From: Paenibacillus sp. MAEPY2
GTDB taxonomy: Bacteria > Bacillota > Bacilli > Paenibacillales > Paenibacillaceae
NCBI RefSeq assembly: GCF_000499205.1
Contig: NZ_AWUK01000008.1
Location: forward strand, 1 to 64,000
DNA length: 64,000 bases
Direction of reading: 5' to 3'
The translations under genes and the position numbers were made by a program. This document shows, in pieces, positions 8,867 to 16,434 of this stretch (position 1 is the first letter of the stretch; each line of letters starts with the position of its first letter). The notes beneath the pieces were generated by a model. The model had not been told where the DNA came from. It did not search any database and saw nothing but the letters and a program-made list of their open reading frames with translations.

Positions 8867-9568
8867 TCAGGCCCTGTAGGCGTGAAGTCCTGCTCCAAGC
8901 ATATGGAAGCTGGGGAATAATGTTTTCATGGACATTGAGGCTGGTTGTACCAGTCCATCCGCAGCGGAGGCGCTGACGGTATGCCATTCATGCTCCAGGT
9001 CTGCGGCGAGGCGAACCAACAGGTCCTGGGTTGTATCGGGAGTGAGGGGAATCACCTTGGAGGCTTCGGTTATGCAGGCGCTCATGGCTGAATACAGGTA
9101 ACCAAGGACCGCCTCCTCGACAGGGATTTCGAGGTGGTGGTTAATCCAGGCGTGAACAGTGGGGAGGCAGCCTACGGATTCGTACTTAGTCAGGATATGT
9201 TCAAGCTCGCTAAAATCAATCCAGGGGTGGAGTGCGCGTGCGAGCTTGATCAAGCGTTTGCCCATGGTGGAGGCTTGATCCCTTAGGCTGGCGGGGGTGC
9301 GCTGGACATGAACGAGTTTGTCGATAAGGGCTGTACGCCACGCGTCATTATGATCTGTGGCGGTGTATATGCCTTTAATCGCCATACCTTCCAGACGCAC
9401 GATACTGGGGTGCAATTGACAGCGCATGAATGATTCTAAATCTTCAGCACTGCGAATGGTTCCTTCAGTAATATGGGTATCCATACCCAAAGAATGGGTG
9501 AACCCTCCGACCTGGATAGAGGAATCAAGCAGTTTGACGTAATCGAGCAGCTTATTCCCACGGTTCAC
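8867..9568 (-). CDS. ureF: Urease accessory protein UreF, isolated
   Basis: UreF works with UreD/UreH and UreG to load nickel into urease. The protein opens LLDYVKLLDSSIQVGGFTHS, close to the UreF hallmark LLQLxDSxFPxGxFxHS, and is all-helical through SMSMKTLFPSFHMLGAGLHAYRA. The start is a GTG at 9568, 9 bases after AGGAGG, giving 233 residues; an extension to 9613 would add an Arg-rich leader without a ribosome site. Oddly, it is separated from ureABC by about 7 kb, is apparently monocistronic, and ureD, ureE and ureG are not seen. A GlnR/TnrA-type box lies just upstream (9596-9612). Confidence 0.88.
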   Translation of the reverse strand: MNRGNKLLDYVKLLDSSIQVGGFTHSLGMDTHITEGTIRSAEDLESFMRCQLHPSIVRLEGMAIKGIYTATDHNDAWRTALIDKLVHVQRTPASLRDQASTMGKRLIKLARALHPWIDFSELEHILTKYESVGCLPTVHAWINHHLEIPVEEAVLGYLYSAMSACITEASKVIPLTPDTTQDLLVRLAADLEHEWHTVSASAADGLVQPASMSMKTLFPSFHMLGAGLHAYRA

Positions 9569-9595
9569 AATCTTTCGCCTCCTACGTTCGTTAAA

Positions 9596-9612
9596 TGTCA
9601 TATAAAATAACA
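9596..9612 (-). promoter_or_regulatory. GlnR/TnrA-type box upstream of ureF
   Basis: TGTCATATAAAATAACA fits TGTNA-N7-TNACA exactly and lies 28-44 bases before the ureF start codon. Farther upstream on the minus strand are TTGACA and AT-rich -10 candidates. This is the third box of this type in the first 10 kb, all next to urea genes. Confidence 0.5.
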
Positions 9613-9931
9613 TTTATACTCCGTTTTAGTTGGTTTTCTGTTCGTAAATCCGAATTATATGATATATATATTTACATAAATATCCTCTTTTTGTCAATAG
9701 TTTCTTGCTTTTTAAATTTAAAATCTTGTTTGTGTTAATTTGTATAACATTTTAAGTTATATTGTGAAAGGTGAATGGATTAATTGTTCCTTATAAAGGA
9801 AGTAGAGTGATCAGCCTGCTCGGATATAAAAACGGATCAATTTTAATCATATGTGCTTTATAGGAGAAAATGACGAGATTATACGATTTTTGGAAGGGAA
9901 AGCGCAGTTAAAATGATAATATTAAAAATGC

Positions 9932-9960
9932 TTTACATTTAAACCTGAAGCGGGTATAAT
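9932..9960 (+). promoter_or_regulatory. Promoter of the tRNA-Leu gene
   Basis: TTTACA (9932-9937), a 17-base spacer and a perfect TATAAT (9955-9960) lie 28 bases before the tRNA. The rest of the 9614-9988 gap is AT-rich, includes the ureF upstream region, and shows no coding sequence. Confidence 0.75.
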
Positions 9961-9988
9961 CAATTCTGTTGCCGATTATTTACGACAT

Positions 9989-10071
9989 GCGGTCGTGGTG
10001 GAATGGCAGACACGCTATCTTGAGGGGGTAGTGGGTGTATACCCGTGGAGGTTCGAGTCCTCTCGACCGCA
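9989..10071 (+). tRNA. tRNA-Leu (anticodon GAG)
   Basis: The acceptor stem GCGGTCG (9989-9995) pairs with CGACCGC (10064-10070). The anticodon stem CTATC/GGTAG encloses the loop TTGAGGG, giving anticodon GAG. A long variable arm (GTGGGTGTATACCCGT region) marks a class II tRNA, and GGTTCGAGTCC is the T-arm. CCA is not encoded after the discriminator A. Confidence 0.95.
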
Positions 10072-10087
10072 TCATAAGAACGATTAA

Positions 10088-10120
10088 GAAGAAGCTTCCC
10101 GTATGGGGAGCTTCTTTTTT
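10088..10120 (+). terminator. Terminator after tRNA-Leu
   Basis: GAAGCTTCCC and GGGGAGCTTC form a stem with a GTAT loop, followed by six T residues. Confidence 0.85.
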
Positions 10121-10221
10121 ATGTTTTTTTTACAGTAAAGATGAGTCCAGACAAAAAAAGGTCACCCGCTTCCCTGAATGCATGCTCATTCTGTCTGCAG
10201 GGGTCGGATGGCCTTCACTTG

Positions 10222-10698
10222 TTATTTAAGCAATTCTTTGATGTCTGCTTCAATTTTATCAGGTGTTGTTTTGGGAGCATACCGTTTTAAAACACGTCCG
10301 TTCTGATCCACAAGGAATTTGGTGAAGTTCCATTTGATGGCTTTGGAGCCGAGTACGCCTGGTGCTTCTTTGGTAAGATGCTGGAATAGAGGATGAGCGC
10401 TTGAACCATTCACATCAATCTTCTCAAACATGGGGAAGCTGACACCATAGTTCATCTGGCAGAACTCGGCAATATCATCAGAAGAGCCTTTTTCCTGTGC
10501 AAACTGGTTGCTTGGAAAACCAAGAACTTCAAATGGGGAATCTTTGAACTTGTCCTGGAGTTCTTGCAGACCTTTGAATTGAGGTGTGAGGCCGCATTGG
10601 CTTGCTGTATTCACGATAAGCAGTACTTTGTCACGATAGTTGGACATCTCAACTTCCTGACCGCGAAGGGTGTTTACTTTGTAGTCGTAGACTGACAT
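10222..10698 (-). CDS. Glutathione peroxidase family thiol peroxidase
   Basis: The 158-residue protein is the normal length for the bacterial glutathione peroxidase family, which reduces hydroperoxides, in Firmicutes usually with thioredoxin or bacillithiol rather than glutathione. Seen are VNTASQCGLTPQF with the peroxidatic Cys (Cys in place of Sec), GFPSNQFAQEKG with the catalytic Gln, and KWNFTKFLVD with the Trp/Asn pair. The ATG at 10698 follows GGAGG by about 8 bases; an upstream in-frame ATG lacks a ribosome site. A perfect palindrome covers its promoter. Confidence 0.93.
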   Translation of the reverse strand: MSVYDYKVNTLRGQEVEMSNYRDKVLLIVNTASQCGLTPQFKGLQELQDKFKDSPFEVLGFPSNQFAQEKGSSDDIAEFCQMNYGVSFPMFEKIDVNGSSAHPLFQHLTKEAPGVLGSKAIKWNFTKFLVDQNGRVLKRYAPKTTPDKIEADIKELLK

Positions 10699-10733
10699 GA
10701 AAATCGCCTCCATTTCATATTCTTCTATCTTCT

Positions 10734-10762
10734 ATTATATTGATTGCAATTAAATATTGCAA
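10734..10762 (-). promoter_or_regulatory. Peroxidase promoter with an operator-like palindrome
   Basis: On the minus strand TTGCAA (plus 10757-10762), a 17-base spacer and TATAAT (plus 10734-10739) form a promoter. A perfect inverted repeat, TTGCAAT-TAAAT-ATTGCAA (10744-10762), lies over the -35 and spacer, a classic repressor position. The repressor is unknown; a MarR/OhrR-type redox sensor would fit by position and gene function, by inference. Confidence 0.55.
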
Positions 10763-11006
10763 AATTAATATTGTTTTTTTAACCCCATTTGGACCTCTCG
10801 TGTATGAACTGTGAATGTTTTGCTACCTGAATTTCGCTAAAGAGAGAATTAGAGAGCTTTGAAGAGATGGGTAGAGAATGGATGTGTTGTAAGCGCTATT
10901 ATTGATGTGAAATGGCAAAAATCCGTCGATTCGGTGATCTGCGCAGACTTTACACCGATATGGCACGGGTGTATGATTCATATCGTAATTCCAATTTCAA
11001 TTAAAT

Positions 11007-11035
11007 TTTACATGAAAAACGAAACAAACGATAAT
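11007..11035 (+). promoter_or_regulatory. Promoter of the c-di-AMP riboswitch transcript
   Basis: TTTACA (11007-11012), a 17-base spacer and GATAAT (11030-11035). Transcription would begin near 11042, about 30 bases before the aptamer. Confidence 0.65.
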
Positions 11036-11072
11036 ATCGCTCTGATTAAGGAACATAATGGAACGATGTTTT

Positions 11073-11228
11073 AATCGCTGAGTTTCCATTCATTCATGGG
11101 TGGGAAACGGGGGAACCAACAGGATGAACTGTCCAAGACAGTAGGCATCCATGGGGTGAATTTTCCGGTGACAGCCGGAAATAGGGCGACTCTCGCGCCC
11201 GAATCCGTCAGCTAACCTCGTAAGCGTT
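11073..11228 (+). ncRNA. c-di-AMP riboswitch (ydaO/yuaA type)
   Basis: The segment runs from AATCGCT (11073-11079) to AAGCGTT and contains the class hallmarks GGGGGAACC, GGGGTGAATTTTCCGG, and the nearly invariant 3' block CGAATCCGTCAGCTAACCTCG (split: CGAATCCG, TCAGCTAACCTCG). In known cases c-di-AMP binding favours a downstream terminator and turns the gene off. A terminator follows at 11289-11329. The regulated gene starts at 11359. Confidence 0.93.
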
Positions 11229-11288
11229 AAAGGGAGAGGCAACAAGCCGTACGCTGATTCATAGTGTCTTTTTGCTATGGATTATTGA

Positions 11289-11329
11289 AGAAGCGTCCGG
11301 GAGGCCTTGGTCCCCCACGCTTCTTTTTT
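11289..11329 (+). terminator. Riboswitch expression-platform terminator
   Basis: AGAAGCGT pairs with ACGCTTCT, with an inner GGGAGGCC/GGTCCCCC helix, followed by TTTTTT. It lies between the c-di-AMP aptamer and the ribosome binding site at 11348. Confidence 0.8.
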
Positions 11330-11358
11330 GTTGTCTTTTCACGCCAAGGGAGGAACGA

Positions 11359-11757
11359 ATGATGGATAAAGAGATGATCTTAGTGACTGCTCCAAATGAA
11401 GCAGGACGTAAATTTATCAAATTGCTGATGTACAAAAAAATGCCGTTTGCCGTTCTGACCAACAGTGCAGGGGAAGAGCGCAGGCTCCGGAGAATTGGTG
11501 TGGAGCATGTCATTCGCATGAACACGGCTGCAGCTCAGAAATGGTTTTTGCCGCAAGGCAGTGTAGGCAATGTTTTTATTTTTGAAAATAGCCTAAACCT
11601 GACCTGCCGATACTTGCAAATCTGCCGCTCCTGGACATCCAAGTCCCTGTGTGTCATTACAGAACAAAGCCACCCCAAAGGCATCTATCGGGGAATGGGA
11701 GCAGACCGTATTGTGTATTCCTTGAATGGGGAAGTTGGGTTTCTGCTTAATGGTTAG
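11359..11757 (+). CDS. Small Rossmann-like protein under c-di-AMP riboswitch control, function unknown
   Basis: A 132-residue protein, or 131 if the second ATG is used; GGGAGG lies 5 bases before the first. The N-terminus ILVTAPNEAGRKFIKLLMYK resembles the first beta-alpha unit of a nucleotide-binding Rossmann fold, but glycines of a classic GxGxxG are missing. FAVLTNSAGEERRLRRIGVEHVIRMNTA then reads like the second unit in TrkA-N or NmrA-like proteins. The C-terminal part (SLCVITEQSHPKGIYRGMGADRIVYS) could be a further alpha/beta unit. It is not identified with a named family. c-di-AMP riboswitches usually govern potassium uptake, osmolyte or cell-wall genes, so a link to ion or turgor control is a guess from context. 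Confidence 0.75.
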   Translation: MMDKEMILVTAPNEAGRKFIKLLMYKKMPFAVLTNSAGEERRLRRIGVEHVIRMNTAAAQKWFLPQGSVGNVFIFENSLNLTCRYLQICRSWTSKSLCVITEQSHPKGIYRGMGADRIVYSLNGEVGFLLNG

Positions 11758-11922
11758 TGGTTGGTACTATTCCTGTGATTGATCCGGTGTCAGCTGCCTG
11801 TTATAATTGAAATCATAAATAAACGGAATCTTGAGGAGACTCATGCGTGATGGTGGGTCTTCTTTTTTATGGTTTGGGTAATGGGGGAATGAATTTCCTG
11901 TGGCTAACGAGGAGGAATAGGC

Positions 11923-12615
11923 GTGCCGGATGTACGTGGAATAGAATGGTTGTTCTTTGATGTGGGGGATACGCTTGTGGACGAGTGGGAGCCGGTGGAT
12001 GATATTATAGGTCAGTTCGTTCGAGAAGCTTGTGCGCTTGGTTATCAGGTGGAGATGCAGACAGTACGAGAACTATTTGCCGCTTCCTACCGAAATTACG
12101 AGCAATGGCCGATGAAACTGGCTATTCGTACCCTGATCAGCGATGAGGGGCATCGGGAACAGATACAGGAGAAGCTGAAGTTCCGTAAAGAGCTTGAACG
12201 CCCCTTCGCGTCAGCCGACGCTGTTCTCCAGACGTTGTCGCAGCACTATAAGATTGGCATCATTGCCAATCAGAGCCCGGGGACGGAAAATCGGCTGGAT
12301 AGCTACGGTTTGCGCAAGTACGTGGATGTGCTGGCCTGTTCGGCTGAAGAAGGAGTGTCCAAGCCTGATCCTGAATTGTATGCTGTAGCTCTGAAACAGG
12401 CGGGATGTAAACCGGAGGAAGCGGTCATGATCGGCGACCGGATTGATAATGATATTATTCCGGCTAAGAAGCTGGGTATGCACACGATCCGAATTTTGCA
12501 GGGGTATGGCAGGTTCCAGCCGGAGCTAGCAGAAGCAGAGCGTCCGGACTGGACAGTTGAATCACTGGATGAACTACTTCCCTTGTTGATGGTAACTCAA
12601 AATTCAGACAACTAA
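11923..12615 (+). CDS. HAD-superfamily hydrolase
   Basis: A 230-residue haloacid-dehalogenase-type phosphatase. Motif I is FDVGDTLVDEW (Asp nucleophile and Asp+2), motif II includes IIANQS, motif III is the Lys in VSKPDPELY, and motif IV is MIGDRIDNDIIPAKKLGM. The alpha-helical cap lies between about residues 20 and 95. The GTG at 11923 follows AGGAGG by 7 bases. The substrate is not predictable; small phosphorylated metabolites are usual. Confidence 0.9.
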   Translation: MPDVRGIEWLFFDVGDTLVDEWEPVDDIIGQFVREACALGYQVEMQTVRELFAASYRNYEQWPMKLAIRTLISDEGHREQIQEKLKFRKELERPFASADAVLQTLSQHYKIGIIANQSPGTENRLDSYGLRKYVDVLACSAEEGVSKPDPELYAVALKQAGCKPEEAVMIGDRIDNDIIPAKKLGMHTIRILQGYGRFQPELAEAERPDWTVESLDELLPLLMVTQNSDN

Positions 12616-12680
12616 ATAAAGAGTGATATTATGAGCTAATCCGTATGGATTAGGTTGCTGCTCAAACTGCTCGAACATAT

Positions 12681-12731
12681 AAAAGGCTGATCATCTCAAG
12701 GGATACATTACTTGAGTTGATCAGCCTTTTT
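12681..12731. terminator. Bidirectional terminator between the HAD gene and mntH
   Basis: AAAAGGCTGATCA (from 12681) pairs with TGATCAGCCTTTTT, with CTCAAG/CTTGAG extending the stem. A and T runs flank both sides, as expected between convergent genes. Confidence 0.9.
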
Positions 12732-12765
12732 GAGTTAGACAATATAGAGTGTAGTTCCATGTAAC

Positions 12766-14115
12766 CTAGAACATCCGAATGGTCTGGATGATCAGATACA
12801 CATTCAGGATAACGATAACTCCGGCAATGATCCAGGAGATGATTTTGAGCCACAGCTTGTTAGCAAAATCCCCCATGCTTTTTTTGTCACTTGTAAACAT
12901 GATCAGTGGAATAACGGCAAAGGGGAGCTGCAGCGACAACAGAACCTGGCTCAGAATCAGCAGTTCTTCTGTTCCGTGCTCTCCGGCAATAGCTGTTACG
13001 ATAACGGCCGGGATGATTGCAATCAGACGTGTTACCAGCCGACGAAGCCACGCCGGAATACGAATGTTCAGGAAGCCCTCCATTACAATCTGACCGGACA
13101 GTGTGCCGGTGAGTGTTGAGTTCTGGCCTGAAGCCAGCAGGGCTACACCGAACAGGATGCTGGCGATGGTGGTTCCCAGCAAAGGTGTCAGCAGATGGTA
13201 AGCATCCGTAATTTCCGCAACCTGGGTCATGCCTGCACTATGGAACACGGCAGCAGACACAATCAGGATGGCTGCATTGATGAACAGGGCCAGCGTTAAA
13301 GCGATGGTTGAATCCATGGTGGTATACAGAATCGCTTCTTTTTTACCCTTAGTTGTCTTTTCAATCTGACGGGTCTGTACGATAGAAGAATGCAGATACA
13401 GATTATGGGGCATCACGGTTGCGCCAATAATTCCGATGGCGATGTAGAGCATGGCTGGATTTTGCAAAATCTCGGCACTTGGTACAAAGCCGTGCATGAC
13501 GCCGCCCATATCCGGTTTAGCGAGAAACAGGTCAATCCCAAAGCAGAGGGCGATAGTAGCCATCAGCACAATAACGAGCGATTCCAATGCGCGGAAGCCT
13601 TTATTTTGCAACAAAAGAATGACGAGAACATCGACTGCTGTAATAATGACGCCATATAACATGGGAATGTTGAATAGCAGCTTGAGTGCGATGGCTGAAC
13701 CAATAACCTCCGCAAGGTCGGTGGCTGCAATCGCAAGCTCACACAATATCCATAACACCATCACGACAGGCATGCTGAATCGTTCGCGGCAGGCTTGCGC
13801 CAAATCCCGTCCTGTGACAATCCCGAGCTTACCAGCGAGAGACTGTAACACAACAGCCATCAGGTTTGAAATCAGAATAACGGACAATAACGTATAACCG
13901 AATTGTGAACCACCTGCAATATCAGTTGCCCAGTTCCCGGGATCCATATATCCAACGGCAACCAGGTAACCCGGCCCAACAAAAGCAAGGAATTTTTTCC
14001 ACCAAGCAGCGTTCTGAGGCACCTTCATGGAGCTGTGGGCTTCTCCGAGAGATGGGGCCATACCCGCAGCCAATGGTTCATTGGAAGGAGCGTTGAACGG
14101 ATTTTTTTTGCTCAT
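12766..14115 (-). CDS. mntH: Nramp-family divalent metal transporter
   Basis: A proton-coupled Mn(II) importer of the inner membrane, 449 residues with about eleven hydrophobic segments. Diagnostic are the first-helix metal-binding stretch [12 protein letters not shown] (DPGN) and the helix-6 stretch [14 protein letters not shown] (MPH). Both are complete, so the protein should transport Mn and Fe. It is monocistronic between two terminator or intergenic regions. The upstream promoter is overlapped by an imperfect inverted repeat, compatible with MntR or Fur-family repression but not proof of it. Confidence 0.95.
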   Translation of the reverse strand: MSKKNPFNAPSNEPLAAGMAPSLGEAHSSMKVPQNAAWWKKFLAFVGPGYLVAVGYMDPGNWATDIAGGSQFGYTLLSVILISNLMAVVLQSLAGKLGIVTGRDLAQACRERFSMPVVMVLWILCELAIAATDLAEVIGSAIALKLLFNIPMLYGVIITAVDVLVILLLQNKGFRALESLVIVLMATIALCFGIDLFLAKPDMGGVMHGFVPSAEILQNPAMLYIAIGIIGATVMPHNLYLHSSIVQTRQIEKTTKGKKEAILYTTMDSTIALTLALFINAAILIVSAAVFHSAGMTQVAEITDAYHLLTPLLGTTIASILFGVALLASGQNSTLTGTLSGQIVMEGFLNIRIPAWLRRLVTRLIAIIPAVIVTAIAGEHGTEELLILSQVLLSLQLPFAVIPLIMFTSDKKSMGDFANKLWLKIISWIIAGVIVILNVYLIIQTIRMF

Positions 14116-14272
14116 AATATAATCACCCGACTTTGAAGTATTGATATTCTATATGAAGAGGAACGGTGTCATTCCTTTGATTAAATTTGAACATTGAAAT
14201 CAAAATGAAATCAAAATCAAAAACGTAATTAAACTACTTTCGATATGTCTAAACGTTTATGTTGATACTTAC

Positions 14273-14311
14273 ATTGTACTCCTTCAATTATTTTTGTCTA
14301 GTGCAACTTTT
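14273..14311 (-). promoter_or_regulatory. mntH promoter with an imperfect palindrome
   Basis: On the minus strand TAGACA (plus 14295-14300), a 16-base spacer and TACAAT (plus 14273-14278). TTTTTGTCTAGTGCAACTTTT (14291-14311, split TTTTTGTCTAG/TGCAACTTTT) is a loose inverted repeat across the -35. MntR is the usual regulator of this gene in Bacillales. The rest of the 14116-14517 gap is AT-rich with short direct repeats of ATCAAAA and no coding sequence seen. Confidence 0.4.
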
Positions 14312-14517
14312 GTGTAGAAGGACAAGATTTACCGGAGAAGGAGTTGTGCCTTAGTATATTACCCAACCCTTAATAAATAACCAATGTGCATTTCACGTGC
14401 ATGAAAATAATAAAGATGTAAAAGCTGAATAAGGAACAACATGCGTTTCAAAATAAGCCAGAAGTTTAAATTGAATAGTAGGCGTTAAAAAATTTGAAGG
14501 TGAAGGAGAGATTCTTA

Positions 14518-14937
14518 ATGGAAGCTTTATATACAGCAACAGCGACAGTTAAAGGTGGACGTACAGGTTCGGTGGCTTCTTCGGATGGTGTGCTCAAGCA
14601 TGATCTGAAAATGCCAAAAGAGCTTGGAGGCCCTGGTGGTGAAGGAACCAACCCTGAACAGCTCTTTGCAGCTGGATACGGTGCATGTTATGAGAGTGCC
14701 CTCGCCAATGTGGCGCGCAAAGCAGGCGTGAAGTTGGAGAATGTGGTGGTAACCAGCAATGTATCCATTGGCAAAGACCCTGCGGATGACGGTTTCCAGC
14801 TGTCGGTACGCTTGGATGTGAGCATGCCTGGTGTGGATCACAGTCAAGCCGAAGATCTGGCGCGCAAGGCACATGATTTCTGTCCTTACTCCAAAGCAAC
14901 ACGCGGCAATATTGATGTGGTACTTAATGTAGTTTAA
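14518..14937 (+). CDS. ohr: Organic hydroperoxide resistance protein (OsmC/Ohr family)
   Basis: A 139-residue thiol peroxidase that reduces organic and fatty-acid hydroperoxides. The two catalytic cysteines lie in AAGYGACYESAL and DFCPYSKATRGN, the pattern of Ohr rather than OsmC, and the N-terminal TATATVKGGRTG is also Ohr-like. The ATG at 14518 is preferred because GAAGGAGAG precedes it. The first cysteine context is ACY where many Ohr proteins have ACF. No ohrR is adjacent and no TACAATT-type OhrR box was seen upstream. Confidence 0.93.
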   Translation: MEALYTATATVKGGRTGSVASSDGVLKHDLKMPKELGGPGGEGTNPEQLFAAGYGACYESALANVARKAGVKLENVVVTSNVSIGKDPADDGFQLSVRLDVSMPGVDHSQAEDLARKAHDFCPYSKATRGNIDVVLNVV

Positions 14938-15008
14938 GACCTGACTCCTTGGAGTAGAGGGAACATATAGAGCAGGGTATCCTTGGATACCTGACGTTCG
15001 AGTACAAG

Positions 15009-15035
15009 ACCCTGCTGGCCATCGGCAGGGTTTTG
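15009..15035 (+). terminator. Terminator after ohr
   Basis: ACCCTGC (15009-15015) pairs with GCAGGGT (15025-15031), followed by TTTTG. Confidence 0.75.
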
Positions 15036-15143
15036 TATTGTATAATCCCGTTGGAATGCAGGAGATTGCATGGCGGACAGCGTACTATTTTACATAATCT
15101 ACTCTTGCTTGATGTCATACATTCGAATGAGGGGGGAACAATA

Positions 15144-15389
15144 TTGAGTATTGAAGAGATGATAGAACGACGATTTGTATGTACAAAATGCAGGGGGACG
15201 GATTGTAATATTAAGGAAGTGTCCATGTCAGGAGCTGGACTTAGCAAAATGTTCGATATTCAGCACAATCATTATCTCTTCGTCGCCTGTTCTTCCTGTG
15301 GATATGTTGAAGTATTCGATCCGGATGTATTGAAAGGGAAAAAACAGGGTCAGGTGGGTACCATTCTTGATATTCTATTTGGCGGGTAA
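15144..15389 (+). CDS. Zn-ribbon protein, predicted nucleic-acid binding
   Basis: An 81-residue protein with two Cys pairs, FVCTKCRG and ACSSCGYVEVF, that can hold one zinc ion, and the C-terminal signature GTILDILFGG. SGAGLSKMFDIQHNHY lies between the knuckles. This fits the small Zn-ribbon family annotated as predicted nucleic-acid-binding proteins. The TTG at 15144 is chosen because GAGGGGGG lies just upstream and no ATG fits. The partner and role are unknown. Confidence 0.75.
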   Translation: MSIEEMIERRFVCTKCRGTDCNIKEVSMSGAGLSKMFDIQHNHYLFVACSSCGYVEVFDPDVLKGKKQGQVGTILDILFGG

Positions 15390-15400
15390 ATGTGCGTGAG

Positions 15401-15429
15401 TTGACATCGAACTAAAATTTCTTTAATAT
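15401..15429 (+). promoter_or_regulatory. Promoter ahead of the 15488 gene
   Basis: TTGACA (15401-15406), a 17-base spacer and TAATAT (15424-15429). Confidence 0.55.
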
Positions 15430-15487
15430 GACTTAGTACTAAGAAGTGTCATTGCATGAACCAAATTTGAATTAACAGGTGATATCC

Positions 15488-15766
15488 ATGTCTTATAGAC
15501 CGCGTATTGCAAATTTAGAACTAGCTAGTGGCAACAAGGAAGACGGATTGTATGAATTTAAAATGAAATTGGTAGACGGTACACAATGCCGTGTATTCTA
15601 CTCCCATTCCCCGGAATGGAAGCTGACCAATATCAGCCGTCTACAGAAAACCCCTTGTCCGGTATGTCGCAAAGATTTCATTTGCAAATGCATGGACCAG
15701 TGGGCTGGTGACCTTCATCAACAGATGATTGACGACCAATGGATGGAAAAGGCAATTGCCGAGTAA
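15488..15766 (+). CDS. Conserved small cysteine-containing protein, unknown
   Basis: A 92-residue protein not assigned to a family. A mixed beta-like N-terminal half (EDGLYEFKMKLVDGTQCRVFYSH) precedes a Cys cluster, TPCPVCRKDFICKCMDQW, which could bind zinc, and a helical acidic end. AGGTGA lies 5-6 bases before the ATG at 15488. It has its own promoter and terminator, so it is a real monocistronic gene. Confidence 0.65.
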   Translation: MSYRPRIANLELASGNKEDGLYEFKMKLVDGTQCRVFYSHSPEWKLTNISRLQKTPCPVCRKDFICKCMDQWAGDLHQQMIDDQWMEKAIAE

Positions 15767-15782
15767 TTGCCAAAACAGATAC

Positions 15783-15820
15783 GAGCGTGGGCACAGAGCC
15801 TGCGCTCTTTTTCTTTTTTT
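15783..15820 (+). terminator. Terminator after the small Cys protein gene
   Basis: GAGCG (15783-15787) and CGCTC (15803-15807), with inner GGC/GCC pairing, followed by a long T run. Confidence 0.75.
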
Positions 15821-15913
15821 CGTTACACCTAAATAAAATGTAAAAAAAAGCGATCGAGATGACTCGAAACGGGTAATTTACTCTAATAGCACAACTATGA
15901 GGAGGCCACGATT

Positions 15914-16336
15914 ATGACTGCAAATCAAACGGATCAGCATCAGGGACACCCGATTGTGCTTGTGGACGGAGTTTGTCATTTCTGCCAAGGCTTAACGAAG
16001 TGGATTATCAAGCGTGACCCTGAGGGGAAATATCATTTTGCATCACTTCAATCGGATGTAGCGAAAACATTGCTGAAGAAGGGCAATCTGTCCACAGACA
16101 GCATGGATACTTTTGTACTCATTGAGGATGGGAAATATTATACGCGTTCCACCGCAGCGCTGCGGCTGGCCAAAGGATTGAAATTCCCTTATCCCTTATT
16201 GTACGGGCTAATTATTATACCAAAATTTATTCGCAATGCCATATATAACACGGTAGCTCGCAACCGATATCGCTGGTTCGGTAAAGATGAAGCGTGCATG
16301 CTGCCTACACCTGAAATGAAGGAACGTTTCCTTTGA
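15914..16336 (+). CDS. DCC-family thiol-disulfide oxidoreductase
   Basis: A 140-residue DUF393/YuxK-like protein. The family motif appears as VLVDGVCHFCQGLTKWIIKRD (split VLVDGVCHFC and QGLTKWIIKRD), with the CHFC active-site-like pair; the DxxC-C pattern gives the family its name. The later stretches FASLQSD and STAALRLAKGL are also typical. It is thought to be a redox protein with a thioredoxin-like fold; its client is not known. GAGGAGG precedes the ATG region. Confidence 0.85.
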   Translation: MTANQTDQHQGHPIVLVDGVCHFCQGLTKWIIKRDPEGKYHFASLQSDVAKTLLKKGNLSTDSMDTFVLIEDGKYYTRSTAALRLAKGLKFPYPLLYGLIIIPKFIRNAIYNTVARNRYRWFGKDEACMLPTPEMKERFL

Positions 16337-16434
16337 ATAACTGAAGTGTAACATATTGTATCAGAGTGATTGATTAATAACGGAAATAATTGGGTAATGA
16401 GTACGGATCAATTCTATTATGGGGGGCAAATAAC

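Noticed and set aside
9569..9613. A 15-codon extension of ureF
   Set aside because: Arg-rich leader unlike UreF, overlapping the GlnR-type box; the GTG at 9568 has AGGAGG.
9569..9660. Two further CGAAC motifs upstream of ureF as possible PurR boxes
   Set aside because: They are in the same orientation and match poorly outside CGAAC, whereas PurR operators are inverted pairs.
10859..11074. A 71-codon plus-strand frame before the c-di-AMP riboswitch
   Set aside because: No ribosome site and no family-like sequence; it overlaps the predicted riboswitch promoter and runs up to the aptamer.
11825..11875. A GAGGAGACTC.../...GGGTCTTC hairpin with a T run before the HAD gene
   Set aside because: The stem is short and interrupted, so it was not listed as a terminator although it may act as a weak one.
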